The translations under genes and the position numbers were made by a program. Shown here piece after piece: positions 8,051 through 16,073 of a DNA stretch of 20,661 nt (the first letter of the stretch is position 1; each line of letters starts with the position of its first letter). Source of the stretch: a virus; IMG/VR virus record IMGVR_UViG_3300030117_005275, positions 1 to 20,661 of that record; one strand, written 5' to 3'. The notes beneath the pieces are model-generated. The model was not told the DNA's origin. It ran no database searches and saw only the letters and a program-made list of their open reading frames with translations.

Positions 8051-8389
8051 TTATAGATACCTCAGCATGCCCACCACTCTATCCAAAGGAAGTGGTATAC
8101 GGATCACGTCTCCAGTATTGCAGTGCCCCTCGGTAGGCCTCAAATTATACCACGCGATAATCCACCACAATTTTGGATCACCATAATATTGGTTTGCTAA
8201 TTTGTAAAATCTGTCACCAAGTTTCCAAATATGTCTTACATTTTGCAATGTAGCTCTTTCTTTTGCCGTGGGATGTCGTAGCTTTCCACTTCGAAATTGC
8301 TTAATATATTTTACGTTTCTTTCCTCAAACATCTCTTCATAAAACTCAGAATTATTCAAGAAAGGGATCTCATTTGCATATCTAGACAT
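8051..8389 (-). CDS. LysM-containing baseplate wedge protein (T4 gp53-type)
   Basis: This small protein (112 aa) has an N-terminal ~45 residues that are polar and helical. A LysM-like fold covers about 52-101: RHIWKLGDRFYKLANQYYGD, then PKLWWIIAWYNLRP, then GDVIRIPLP. This is the usual 'v..GD.l..iA..yyGd...ww.I...N....i..G..l.IP' pattern of phage baseplate LysM proteins. T4 gp53 and P2 gpX family proteins use such a domain inside the tail, where it binds other baseplate proteins rather than peptidoglycan. No Shine-Dalgarno is visible before the ATG (upstream GGTAAACATT), which lies five bases after the preceding stop at 8395, so translation is probably coupled. The next gene begins immediately after its stop. 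Confidence 0.78.
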   Translation of the reverse strand: MSRYANEIPFLNNSEFYEEMFEERNVKYIKQFRSGKLRHPTAKERATLQNVRHIWKLGDRFYKLANQYYGDPKLWWIIAWYNLRPTEGHCNTGDVIRIPLPLDRVVGMLRYL

Positions 8390-8394
8390 AATGT

Positions 8395-9360
8395 TTACCG
8401 ACCGACTGGGCCTCCTCTCCTTCTCAAGAGTGTTTGGTATTCCTGCGGGGTTAAGCCAAGACGCGCTGCCGCTCTTGCACTACTAGATGCAGAATCGGCC
8501 ACTCTTTGGCCAGCATCAAATTCTCTCATAAGTTCTTGTTCATCAGACCGACTAAACACGTCAAAGGATTCTTCCTGTGCGTCTGAAAATACTGTTTCCG
8601 CTGCCTCATTGGCTCTTTCCGCTTCTGTTGGATCTATTGGGGCCACAATCCTGTCGGGATCTGGATTCTGGCCTTCGTTGGCAGCCAAAGTTTGCCCCCC
8701 AGTTGTAGTATTTAGCGCACTTGGCAAGACTGCTTCGCCGAATGGAAAATCTTGCAGCTCTGAGGAATTAAATCCAATTCCTGGGCCCCATCCCATATCG
8801 TGTTCATGAAGAACAGTGAAATCGCAACTAATTGTAATTAATTTTGGATAAAGACGTCCAACGCCCTCATCAAAAAACCCACTCGTATCATCGAAAGATG
8901 GGTTTATAGACACCGCATTAACAGCAGCAAGCAACCCTGACACTCTAGCGCCTGGATCGGGGCCTCTCTTTGCATTTTTAATTAGATTGGCAAATCTAAT
9001 TTTCATAAGCGGGGGTTTTGATAGTGTAGCGGCACTCCCCCCTGTATAGGCAGGGTACATAAATTGTGATAATAGATTGCATCTACCAAGGTTTGTTTTA
9101 GCCTCCGCTAGAGAGGCTGCAGGCACATCCCAACTAACTGAAATTCTTCTGGCTGTTGATTTGAATGTAGCAATTGGATCATTACGGCCAAAAACCTGCT
9201 CCAGATTCCAGTCTGATGCAAATGTCTCACTATAGTTGGTGATAAATGCCTTGAAGTTTACTTCTTTTTGGCTTGCAAGGTGAAAGAAACTTAAATATAA
9301 GGCTCTTTGGTTAGCATATGCGTCAGAAGCATCACCATTTCTAAATATTTGTTGCGCCAT
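8395..9360 (-). CDS. Baseplate / tail-tube-associated structural protein (gp48/gp54 position)
   Basis: The N-terminal two-thirds (about 30-200) is a globular beta-rich domain containing FITNYSETFASDWNLEQVFG, RISVSWDVPAASLAEAKTNL and PPLMKIRFANLI, then ITISCDFTVLHEHDMGWGPG. The layout resembles phage tail-tube or tube-initiator proteins that sit on the hub. The last ~100 residues are a different composition: acidic and alanine-rich (AERANEAAETVF, SASSSARAAARLG), ending in a basic QTLLRRRGGPVGR tail, probably flexible or helical. The gene lies between tape measure and LysM baseplate protein, where T4-like phages place proteins joining tube to baseplate. No Shine-Dalgarno precedes the ATG, and the 30-nt gap after the tape-measure stop is AT-only apart from a few bases. 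The family is assigned by pattern and context only. Confidence 0.55.
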   Translation of the reverse strand: MAQQIFRNGDASDAYANQRALYLSFFHLASQKEVNFKAFITNYSETFASDWNLEQVFGRNDPIATFKSTARRISVSWDVPAASLAEAKTNLGRCNLLSQFMYPAYTGGSAATLSKPPLMKIRFANLIKNAKRGPDPGARVSGLLAAVNAVSINPSFDDTSGFFDEGVGRLYPKLITISCDFTVLHEHDMGWGPGIGFNSSELQDFPFGEAVLPSALNTTTGGQTLAANEGQNPDPDRIVAPIDPTEAERANEAAETVFSDAQEESFDVFSRSDEQELMREFDAGQRVADSASSSARAAARLGLTPQEYQTLLRRRGGPVGR

Positions 9361-9390
9361 AATAGTATATAATCTAAAGTTTAAAAAATT

Positions 9391-11229
9391 CTATACATAA
9401 CCATCGGAGTAATCCTTGATTATCCTTTTTACAGGTGTTTCAAGCGCTCGTCCGTCGATTTCTAATACAAATTTTACCCCATTCATCCCACCGTTCATGC
9501 CCTTAATTGCATTCTTTATTTCTTTTAATTCTCTAGCCAATACACCACCTTCTTTTGCGGCGACAACTGTATCATCTGCAGCGGGTATCATGTTTCCGCC
9601 ACCTCTAGTTCGAATACCACTAACGTCTGCACCACTCACAGAGGCGTCCCCAACTTCCGTTCCAACACCAGTGGCAGCAGCAAGGCCCAGTCCACCTGCT
9701 GTAAGTCCACCAATAGCCGACACCGTGGCGAGAGCGGCTCCGACTGGGCCTCCTAGCGAGATAGCGCCCATTACGCCAATAATACCACCAAGGGCACCGA
9801 TTACGCCTACGATTGTCCCCATTCCACCGGGTACAACTTCAACAAAATCTAAGAAGCCCTGTACGATTTTTGCAAACGCATCAACAAGAGGAGTGACAGC
9901 AACTGCCAATTGCATAAATACGAATTTTAATTTATCCGAACTCGCTGTAGCCGCTTGAGTCATCTCTTCCATTTCTGCCATCGAGAAGCTAGTATCGCCA
10001 ATACGCATGGCAACTTGTTCTTGAGAATCACCCAATATTGCTGCGGCTTGTGCGACATCCCTAATACCTAAAGCATTTGCAATGTAAAGTTTTTCATATC
10101 TTTCTAGATTTTTAAATTCTACTCCAGACAATCTTAGTCCTTCTTTGATCATCCTTTGTCTCTCGGCAGTGTCAGCCATCAAAAGCTCCATACCGCTAAA
10201 TACGTCCGATCTTAGAGCCTGGTTTAACCTTCCGGCTGCCCCTACCGCACCTTCAAAAGTATTAAACTGATCTCCAAATACACCCGTTAGGTCTGAGACA
10301 GAAACGCCAGCCTGGCGGGCTGCGACACTAAGTTCCTCGAAGACTCGAACTGCTTGATCACCAAATTGTGCTAATTGTGGGAGCGCTTGTGCAAAATCAC
10401 GAGCAATAACCGCAGGGGGTATTTTTAAGGCTTGCCCTAAACCTATTATTTGTCTTTGCGTTGCTGCAGCCTCTGAGGCAGATTGTCCAAATGACATTGT
10501 TAGGGTATTCATTATTGTTGCCGTTGTTCCGGCATCAACACCAAGCTTTTGCAATTGGGCACCTTGTAGAGTTATACTTTCCCTAACGCTGTCAGATAAG
10601 AATCCAAACTGCGCAAACTGTGTCCTAAGATTCACTTGAGCCTTTGACATTTCACCAAAAGATATTGCTAAATCTAGATTGCTAAGAGTTAGTCTTTCGG
10701 CCATTCTCATCGCATCAGATGTATCGGCTGTGACTCCAACAAACCCAGCTCTTACTCTATCGACCTCTATTACCACGTTTTTGGTGGCTTCCACCATGGA
10801 CTTCAATGAATTGACTGCAACGGACAAGCCAATTACTATTCGTCCAACTGCTTTGTTTGATGCATTCAGAGGGTCTACCATTTTGATGAAAAAATCAACA
10901 CTTTCCTTTGTTTTTGCGTTGACAAGACCAAGTTTTTCTCCAATGCTGCCCATTAAGGAGTCAGTCCGTTCCTGAATTTTTTCCTGTCTTTCGAGTTCCC
11001 TCCTTCTTTCTTCAATGAGTTGGTTTTGGTCTTTTACATCCTGCAGGGTCGCCTGTCCAAGCTGTTTTTGTAGTTTAATAATTTTTAATGTTTCTTCTTC
11101 AACTTTCAATTCTCTTTCTAATTGTTCAGCCACAGATCCAACGTTACGAAGACGCTGCTCTGAGTCTTCTAACAATTGCTTGTTTAATATAGCCGCAGCT
11201 CGCAGATTTTCTAATTCTTCTTTTGTCAT
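9391..11229 (-). CDS. Tail tape measure protein
   Basis: This scaffold sets tail length and later leaves with the DNA, the analogue of T4 gp29. Residues 1-100 form a strongly charged coiled coil (Glu/Lys/Arg/Gln/Leu). Alanine- and glycine-rich helices follow (about 130-460), typical of TMP repeats: TIMNTLTMSFGQSASEAAAT, ALPQLAQFGDQAVRVFEELS, AARQAGVSVSDLTGVFG. A hydrophobic Gly/Ala/Ile/Val stretch covers about 469-525 and is a candidate membrane-active segment. The C-terminus VLEIDGRALETPVKRIIKDY is the usual TMP end ('i.iDGr.l...v'). At about 0.15 nm per residue, 612 aa predicts a tail tube near 90 nm. The start has no Shine-Dalgarno and follows a terminator-like hairpin (11282-11305). Confidence 0.85.
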   Translation of the reverse strand: MTKEELENLRAAAILNKQLLEDSEQRLRNVGSVAEQLERELKVEEETLKIIKLQKQLGQATLQDVKDQNQLIEERRRELERQEKIQERTDSLMGSIGEKLGLVNAKTKESVDFFIKMVDPLNASNKAVGRIVIGLSVAVNSLKSMVEATKNVVIEVDRVRAGFVGVTADTSDAMRMAERLTLSNLDLAISFGEMSKAQVNLRTQFAQFGFLSDSVRESITLQGAQLQKLGVDAGTTATIMNTLTMSFGQSASEAAATQRQIIGLGQALKIPPAVIARDFAQALPQLAQFGDQAVRVFEELSVAARQAGVSVSDLTGVFGDQFNTFEGAVGAAGRLNQALRSDVFSGMELLMADTAERQRMIKEGLRLSGVEFKNLERYEKLYIANALGIRDVAQAAAILGDSQEQVAMRIGDTSFSMAEMEEMTQAATASSDKLKFVFMQLAVAVTPLVDAFAKIVQGFLDFVEVVPGGMGTIVGVIGALGGIIGVMGAISLGGPVGAALATVSAIGGLTAGGLGLAAATGVGTEVGDASVSGADVSGIRTRGGGNMIPAADDTVVAAKEGGVLARELKEIKNAIKGMNGGMNGVKFVLEIDGRALETPVKRIIKDYSDGYV

Positions 11230-11281
11230 AATAAATAAACCAAACTGTGGTGTTTAAAGTAATTAGTTTTAAATAAAAATA

Positions 11282-11305
11282 AAGCCGGAACATGTGTTCC
11301 GGCTT
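11282..11305 (-). terminator. Intrinsic terminator between the gp51-like and tape measure genes
   Basis: AAGCCGGAAC (11282-11291) and GTTCCGGCTT (11296-11305) form a perfect 10-bp stem with a 4-nt loop. On the transcribed minus strand the stem is followed by TATTTTTATTTA. The last two bases of the stem overlap the stop codon of the gp51-like gene (TAA at 11304-11306). This would end or reduce transcription before the tape measure gene, possibly setting its lower dose. Confidence 0.75.
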
Positions 11306-11507
11306 AGTAATCAGGCAAGTTAGATGGTATTGTATGAGTTTTCTTGTTGCTTGAGGCACTTTCTCGTGCTTCTTTTTCGTCCTCTAGTTGCTTTAGAAGC
11401 CTCTTGGTGAACCACTCTCTTAGACCAACTGGTAAATTATAAGACTGTTGAAAATCCCACTTCCCATGATACATTAGGAAGAAGAATTGTTCATAAACGT
11501 TTTCCAT
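11304..11507 (-). CDS. gp51-type small tail/baseplate assembly protein (67 aa)
   Basis: This short, probably helical protein has the core FFFLMYHGKWDFQQSYNLPV then GLREWFTKRLLKQLEDEKE. The 'YHG.W.f...YNLPiGLR.WF..Rl' pattern matches small proteins that T4-like marine phages carry next to gp26 and annotate as baseplate hub assembly (gp51). Its position directly before the tape measure is where tail assembly chaperones occur. The ATG lies five bases beyond the TAA of the gp26-like gene, in the +1 (equivalently -2) frame, with no Shine-Dalgarno. It is therefore made by re-initiation/coupling or by frameshifting. The stop codon lies in a terminator stem. Confidence 0.6.
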   Translation of the reverse strand: MENVYEQFFFLMYHGKWDFQQSYNLPVGLREWFTKRLLKQLEDEKEARESASSNKKTHTIPSNLPDY

Positions 11508-11511
11508 GTAT

Positions 11512-12369
11512 TTATCTGTTAGGCCAAAAGAAATCCGTTGTAAACGGCACCTCCATTTCTTGTTCGTGATTGCACTCTGAACATTGATAGTGTTGTGTCA
11601 AGTCTATATTTGGGGTAACTGCTTTAATTGCGTTCCTCATATGGCGAGAATCAAAAGCAGGCATTAACTCAACAAACTGATTGATGATGGATTTATCAGT
11701 GTCATCATTCAGGGCCACAATACATCTAGCCAATTGTGTGGTTAAATTTGTCTCAAGGGCTGAGGCCTTCTTTCTTCTAGCGTTGTTACGAGCAATAAAG
11801 GATTCATCCTCACCAGTAAGAAGCCTAAATTCTGCGCTAATCTTTGTCATCGGAAGCGTTGTAATAAAAGTGCCACGATCAGTTTCATCAATTTCTAAAT
11901 CACCCAAGTCATCGCCACCATATACAGAGCCATCATTTAAATTAAAAGCAAATACGCTCTTGTTTCCGCACGCTGGGCATGGCGTGTTTGTCTCATAGTT
12001 TGGACCATAGCCTGTGACTCTGGCAGCAACCAAAATAGCATTTCGATCTCCAATTAAAAGACTTGCAGGGTTAATTGATTTATCAATTAGAACGTTTTGA
12101 AGAAACTTTTCCAATGCCATTCCCTTGCGAAGCAAGGTTTGGCTTGTGAGAATATCCTCATCCTTTGCAGTCATGAAACGAATTTCAACTGTCTCTTGAC
12201 GATGAAGAGGGTGTGATGTATCATAAAACCTACCAGCACTTGGTAGTTCAACGAACTCAGTTGGTGTAACAAAATCTAAAACTGATTTTTTAACCGGAGG
12301 AGGAGTTTGATCCTCCTCGGTCTTTTTAGTTTTGGCGGCTTTAGTTCGCCCTGAATTATTCCTTGCCAA
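11512..12369 (-). CDS. gp26-type baseplate hub / tail assembly protein with split zinc ribbon; TTG start
   Basis: This 285-aa protein has a basic, disordered N-terminus (1-28, Lys/Thr/Pro). A conserved core follows: VELPSAGRFY (40-49), VEIRFMTAKDEDIL (61-74) and ALEKFLQNVLIDKSI (85-99), resembling T4-like gp26 ('iriRpmTt.dEd.L.s...l..g.alekil...i'). Two CxxC pairs, C131-x2-C134 and C263-x2-C266, are 128 residues apart and probably make one zinc ribbon. The start codon is TTG at 12369, supported by GAGG (12376-12379) six bases upstream. No in-frame ATG occurs until residue 66, inside the conserved core. gp26-type proteins help build the baseplate hub or act as tape-measure chaperones; the chaperone role here is inferred from its place between tube and tape measure. 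Confidence 0.7.
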   Translation of the reverse strand: MARNNSGRTKAAKTKKTEEDQTPPPVKKSVLDFVTPTEFVELPSAGRFYDTSHPLHRQETVEIRFMTAKDEDILTSQTLLRKGMALEKFLQNVLIDKSINPASLLIGDRNAILVAARVTGYGPNYETNTPCPACGNKSVFAFNLNDGSVYGGDDLGDLEIDETDRGTFITTLPMTKISAEFRLLTGEDESFIARNNARRKKASALETNLTTQLARCIVALNDDTDKSIINQFVELMPAFDSRHMRNAIKAVTPNIDLTQHYQCSECNHEQEMEVPFTTDFFWPNR

Positions 12370-12375
12370 TTTATA

Positions 12376-12379
12376 CCTC
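12376..12379 (-). promoter_or_regulatory. Ribosome binding site that fixes the TTG start at 12369
   Basis: GAGG on the minus strand lies six bases before TTG. It is the only Shine-Dalgarno-like site near the 5' end of the gp26-like gene, and it decides the non-ATG start. Confidence 0.6.
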
Positions 12380-12418
12380 GTACTTTACATGGCATTATAT
12401 ATTAATAAAAAATATTTT

Positions 12419-13018
12419 TTAAGAGAGTGGGGTGGGATTATCCGGAGTAAATAGTCTTCTTAGGACCGTTCCACCTGGGGCTTGCGGACGACCATCGGGA
12501 ATGACATAAGAGGCCCAATCGTATCGAAGCTCTAGGTCCACTGTTGACAACTCTTCGCCACTATAATCATAGTTGTTGAAGGAAACACCAACAATAAACG
12601 GGTTGTTTAATCTCCACTCCTCAAGGAAGTTGCCGTCCTCGTCTAGAGCACGAATAACGACCTCGCCAAGAGCTGCATTTGCATTGCCCTTACCAATGGT
12701 GGATAGCGATTCATTTCCTGATGTTGCATCTAAGTTGGAAGGGACATTATATCCACTTCTTCTTAGAATGGAGAGAATATCACCTGTTGCATCTGGACTA
12801 ACTGGATCAACCAAGGAAACTGTAACCGTGTTCCACTCAACCTTGCCAGGATAATAGAAGGTGTGATTTAGGAACTTATGTTGTGCTTGCGTAACAGTAA
12901 ACGCAGGCTTTGAAACGCTACGAGCATAGAATTGAGCTGCATCAGACATGTTTGGAATACTTACCAAAAATCTAAATTGTCTCTTAGGCTCAACTTGACC
13001 AGAACTCCAGAATGGCAT
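12419..13018 (-). CDS. Tail tube protein (T4 gp19-like)
   Basis: This 199-aa protein polymerises into the inner tube of the contractile tail around the tape measure. The T4-like tube pattern is clear. KRQFRFLVSIPNM (12-24) begins the tube fold. YARSVSKPAFTVTQAQHKFL (31-50) is the typical loop and strand ('ak.v.kP.f.v.e..h.yln'), and FYYPGKVEWNTVTVSLVDPV (54-73) is its continuation ('f.yPG...W..itvtl.Dp'). The sequence then continues with a BT/helix segment GDILSILRRSGYN and C-terminal strands GVSFNNYDYSGEELSTVDLE. The length is slightly above T4 gp19 (163 aa). AAGGAG precedes the ATG by about 10 bases. It lies immediately after the sheath gene, as in most myoviruses. Confidence 0.9.
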   Translation of the reverse strand: MPFWSSGQVEPKRQFRFLVSIPNMSDAAQFYARSVSKPAFTVTQAQHKFLNHTFYYPGKVEWNTVTVSLVDPVSPDATGDILSILRRSGYNVPSNLDATSGNESLSTIGKGNANAALGEVVIRALDEDGNFLEEWRLNNPFIVGVSFNNYDYSGEELSTVDLELRYDWASYVIPDGRPQAPGGTVLRRLFTPDNPTPLS

Positions 13019-13066
13019 TTTTTATTTTCTCCTTACAATTTAAATAGTGTTAACTATTTTTTTTCC

Positions 13067-15979
13067 TTAGTCATCAAATGAGGCGCCAGTCCTTGTGATA
13101 ATAAAGTCTAGTGCAATAAACTCAATAGCACGAGCTGGCTTTAGATAGATCTTAGCGTATAGAATGTTTCTATCGATTAGATCGTCCGTTGTTGTGGTGT
13201 TGTCAAGGACAACCCTAAAGTCTGTAAGGCCAAATCTTGCCTTAACATCACCCAAGAAGGGATTCACTGCTGCAGTAAAACGATCCCATGTGGCTTGGAC
13301 ATTTGGCTCAAATAGAATTCCATTTGCAATTCTAGAAACTTCCTTTTTGAGGAAGATGAGCAAACGACGCACATTGATTCTATCAAGCGCTGATCGTTGG
13401 ACCTGCAAGGTCTTTTGTCCGAAGATTACGATGCCCTCACTCGGGAAGGAAGCGATTGGGTTAATGTTTACCGCATAAAGGTTATCACGATCCTTGGATG
13501 TTAGTCTTAGCTTAACATTTGTTACAGGAATGCCAGCGGCACCGTTAGACAATCCACCTCTAACGAATCCAGCGGGAGCAAACCAAACCTCTGTTCTAGC
13601 CTGAGAACTTCCAAAGGTTCCGAGCGCTGGAACTGAAGGCGGAACATTTATAAGCCTCCCTGTACCAGTGTCCCGAATTTGAACGAATGGGAAGAAGCAA
13701 CAGCCATAACTAGAATTGATACTCCTTGATTTTAGACTTGTAATTGCACTGCTCACACTTGGAAGCCTTGCGGTCAAATCTGATGTATTTTCAGTGAAAG
13801 GAACAAAGTCGTTCTCAAGATCAATGATTGCTATTGCATCTCCTCTATTTTCACAGGTGTCAATTAAACGCTTTGTCAAAACAGAGTTTGTGATTCCAGG
13901 AGCAGTCATGATGTTGGTTTCAACAAATTCCGGGTCAGCAACTGTATCGATTGCCCTTTGGATGGTATTAAAAGCGTAGCTTGTCTCTTGCGTTTTATCA
14001 GCAAGGCCAGTGTTTCTAAATGGCTCCTTCTCTGTAATGTCAAGGCCATCAAACCCACCGTGCATTGGCGCTGTATACCTATCGTATCCGGCATCTAACA
14101 GATCCTTATAGGTCTTACCTGATTGGGCAGATAAAGAATCCCCTCTTGCTCTGGAGCCCGAATCGTAGTGGAAACCAGTTGTGCCTGATACAATGTCATC
14201 CATTGTAAAGATAAATGAAGACTCAGTCCTCGCACCAACTGTAAATGTGTTGACATCAGGGGTTAGAGGTCTAGTTAGATCAATGTAACTAAAGTCAAAC
14301 CTGTTGCTGTCTTTGTCTCTTGTTGTTTGAATTCCGAAGTATGCGTCTGTGGGGTCATTTAGCCCTCCATCACTCGCACTAACTCTGACTCTCATGCTGG
14401 GGAATACAAAGCCAATCTTTTGGGCAGCTGAAACACCGCCAACAAGATTAGCAGCGTCTTGTGAACCACTAAATGCAATATCAGCGCCTCCCTTAACAAC
14501 TGTTAAAATGTCGTTCCCCTCGTTAGCTAGCTGAACAGGAAGAGCACTACCTGATTTAGCTGTAAAGCCATTAAATCTTGGGGGCCCAAGATACCCGAAA
14601 GGAATAAGTTCTGGGTTGATCGCCCCATCAGCCACTGCATCGTCTATAACAACACGAACATAGCTTGAGTTGTTAGGATAATCACCATATTGACGCATCC
14701 TTCTATCAGAGTCACTCCATTGTAGGAAAGAATCTCCAATTCTTCTGCCAATATAATTAACAGAGTTTGGGTTTAGATTGAGATTATCAAATCTTTCTAA
14801 GACCCTAACCTCCTCATCTCTGTCTTTTACTGACCTTAAAACCACTGAGAAGCTTCCGTATGGATCAACATCAGGATAATCAGCGGCTCTTAAGTTTTCG
14901 ATAGAGACTTTAATATTTCTATTAGCCCACTCTCCATATTCAAGAGCAACTAATTTAAACAAGTTAGAGGTCCTGCTCATATCAAAGCTAGTGGCATCTC
15001 CTGTATCTTGTGATCGGAAATAGGGAGACTCAGCATTTTGGAAACCTCTATTGTTATCGTAATATTCAACTGTTCCCGAAACTAACCCCAATAGCACACC
15101 GTTAACGCTACCAGCTTCAGAACTAACAGAAGTTGAGCCAGTTACTTGGGCCGTGCCAGTAAAGCCATCTCTCAAGAATCCTTCAAATGTTGGGCCAAGC
15201 CAGTAAGTATAATAGTTTGGGTTATTGCTAGTGGATACAACACTAGAATTGGTTTGAGAAGGGTTCGTGTTGAACACTTTACGAATAAACTTTTCACTAT
15301 CAGGGTTGAAGTTGAAGCAAATCTTTTCTTTTAGATCTCCAAAGCCCGTTACTGTACCATCTGTAAAAATCTCAGCAATGAACTCTGCATGTGCCCCGTT
15401 GGATTGGAAAGCCTTGCCAGTTCCTGCGCCTTCTGCACGTCCGGTAACATCAGCAGCTTGATATGCCCCAGATAGCCTAATTGAGGTCCCTTGGTTGGTA
15501 TACCAAACAGCAGCCAAAGATCCTGTTGTAACAGCTGCATCATCAGCTAAGAATAGGCCGTAAGCTCCACCATTATCTATCATGTGGGCCGTTGGGGCGC
15601 CTGTAGGTTTCCATCCAGCTAATGCAGCAGAGGTTCCATCATTGTCTTCATGTTGCGCACCAAGGAGCCTAATCATTGTAACTGGTGCCTCACCAGACTT
15701 CAGCCAAGCTTGGGCAGCGTAAGCGCCATAAGTGGGGCCATCAAAGTCTCCCTCTCTCCAATTATCGCCACCGTCAGCACCGGGAACAGGGGCGCCAAAG
15801 ACTCTTGTAAACTCTTCAAAAGAGGATACCTTTGTAGGCACCATACCAGGGCCTCTTTCAGTGCGCCCAATGATTACTGGACCCATGGCTGTTGGTTCTG
15901 CTGGCAACTGTGAACGATCAATTTCGTTTATATAGACACCAGGGGAAATGAACTTAAATCTTCTAGCTCCACTTGCCAT
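13067..15979 (-). CDS. Tail sheath protein (T4 gp18-like), unusually long
   Basis: This is the contractile sheath subunit. The N-terminal SPGVYINEIDRSQLP (12-26) is the sheath signature, followed by GPVIIGRTERGPGMVPTKVS (33-52) and FTRVFG. The C-terminal domain has the conserved 'nvRrLliflkkev.r......fepN...tw' block (RINVRRLLIFLKKEVSRI, then FEPNVQATWDRF) and ends in PARAIEFIALDFIITRTGAS, the typical strand that links subunits. At 970 aa it is much longer than T4 gp18 (659 aa). The extra length is in the middle, Ser/Thr/Gly/Asn-rich and beta-like, consistent with extra surface domains on the sheath. AAGGAG lies 10 bases before the ATG. The 94-nt region upstream of it has short repeats. Confidence 0.93.
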   Translation of the reverse strand: MASGARRFKFISPGVYINEIDRSQLPAEPTAMGPVIIGRTERGPGMVPTKVSSFEEFTRVFGAPVPGADGGDNWREGDFDGPTYGAYAAQAWLKSGEAPVTMIRLLGAQHEDNDGTSAALAGWKPTGAPTAHMIDNGGAYGLFLADDAAVTTGSLAAVWYTNQGTSIRLSGAYQAADVTGRAEGAGTGKAFQSNGAHAEFIAEIFTDGTVTGFGDLKEKICFNFNPDSEKFIRKVFNTNPSQTNSSVVSTSNNPNYYTYWLGPTFEGFLRDGFTGTAQVTGSTSVSSEAGSVNGVLLGLVSGTVEYYDNNRGFQNAESPYFRSQDTGDATSFDMSRTSNLFKLVALEYGEWANRNIKVSIENLRAADYPDVDPYGSFSVVLRSVKDRDEEVRVLERFDNLNLNPNSVNYIGRRIGDSFLQWSDSDRRMRQYGDYPNNSSYVRVVIDDAVADGAINPELIPFGYLGPPRFNGFTAKSGSALPVQLANEGNDILTVVKGGADIAFSGSQDAANLVGGVSAAQKIGFVFPSMRVRVSASDGGLNDPTDAYFGIQTTRDKDSNRFDFSYIDLTRPLTPDVNTFTVGARTESSFIFTMDDIVSGTTGFHYDSGSRARGDSLSAQSGKTYKDLLDAGYDRYTAPMHGGFDGLDITEKEPFRNTGLADKTQETSYAFNTIQRAIDTVADPEFVETNIMTAPGITNSVLTKRLIDTCENRGDAIAIIDLENDFVPFTENTSDLTARLPSVSSAITSLKSRSINSSYGCCFFPFVQIRDTGTGRLINVPPSVPALGTFGSSQARTEVWFAPAGFVRGGLSNGAAGIPVTNVKLRLTSKDRDNLYAVNINPIASFPSEGIVIFGQKTLQVQRSALDRINVRRLLIFLKKEVSRIANGILFEPNVQATWDRFTAAVNPFLGDVKARFGLTDFRVVLDNTTTTDDLIDRNILYAKIYLKPARAIEFIALDFIITRTGASFDD

Positions 15980-16073
15980 TATTTAATTTCTCCTTGCTCA
16001 AATTTATATACCGTAGTAATTATTACTTGGGGTTCTCGTAGTAAATAGTAACTCTTGTACGCAAAGTCCAAAT
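15980..16073 (-). promoter_or_regulatory. Intergenic region before the sheath gene with direct repeats; possible promoter
   Basis: This 94-nt gap is large for the window. It holds two copies of CGTAGTAA (16012-16019 and 16037-16044, 25 bases apart) and, on the minus strand, TATATAAATT (16001-16010), which resembles both a -10 element and the T4 late box TATAAATA (7 of 8). No matching -35 is seen. The box lies so close to the Shine-Dalgarno (15991-15996) that the leader would be very short. A separate promoter for the abundant sheath and tube is plausible but unproven. Confidence 0.3.

Noticed and set aside
8297-9958. Long plus-strand open frames (for example 8297-8809 and 9416-9958)
   Set aside because: They lie opposite well-supported minus-strand tail genes, have low-complexity Ser/Pro/Thr/Ile translations, and lack a Shine-Dalgarno; they are shadows.
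12368-12375. TATAAATT (minus strand) at the gp26-like start, and TATAAATG at 8046-8053
   Set aside because: They overlap the start codons themselves and could not give a usable leader; not counted as late promoters.
12407-12420. AAAAAATATTTTTT palindrome after the tube gene
   Set aside because: Pure A/T palindrome without GC pairs; it may be a weak AT-rich spacer, and a TATAAT downstream of it lacks a good -35.
13042-13064. AAATAGT/ACTATTT hairpin followed by a T-run on the plus strand between sheath and tube genes
   Set aside because: It would terminate rightward transcription, for which there is no gene; on the minus strand there is no adequate U-run and the stem is nearly all AT.
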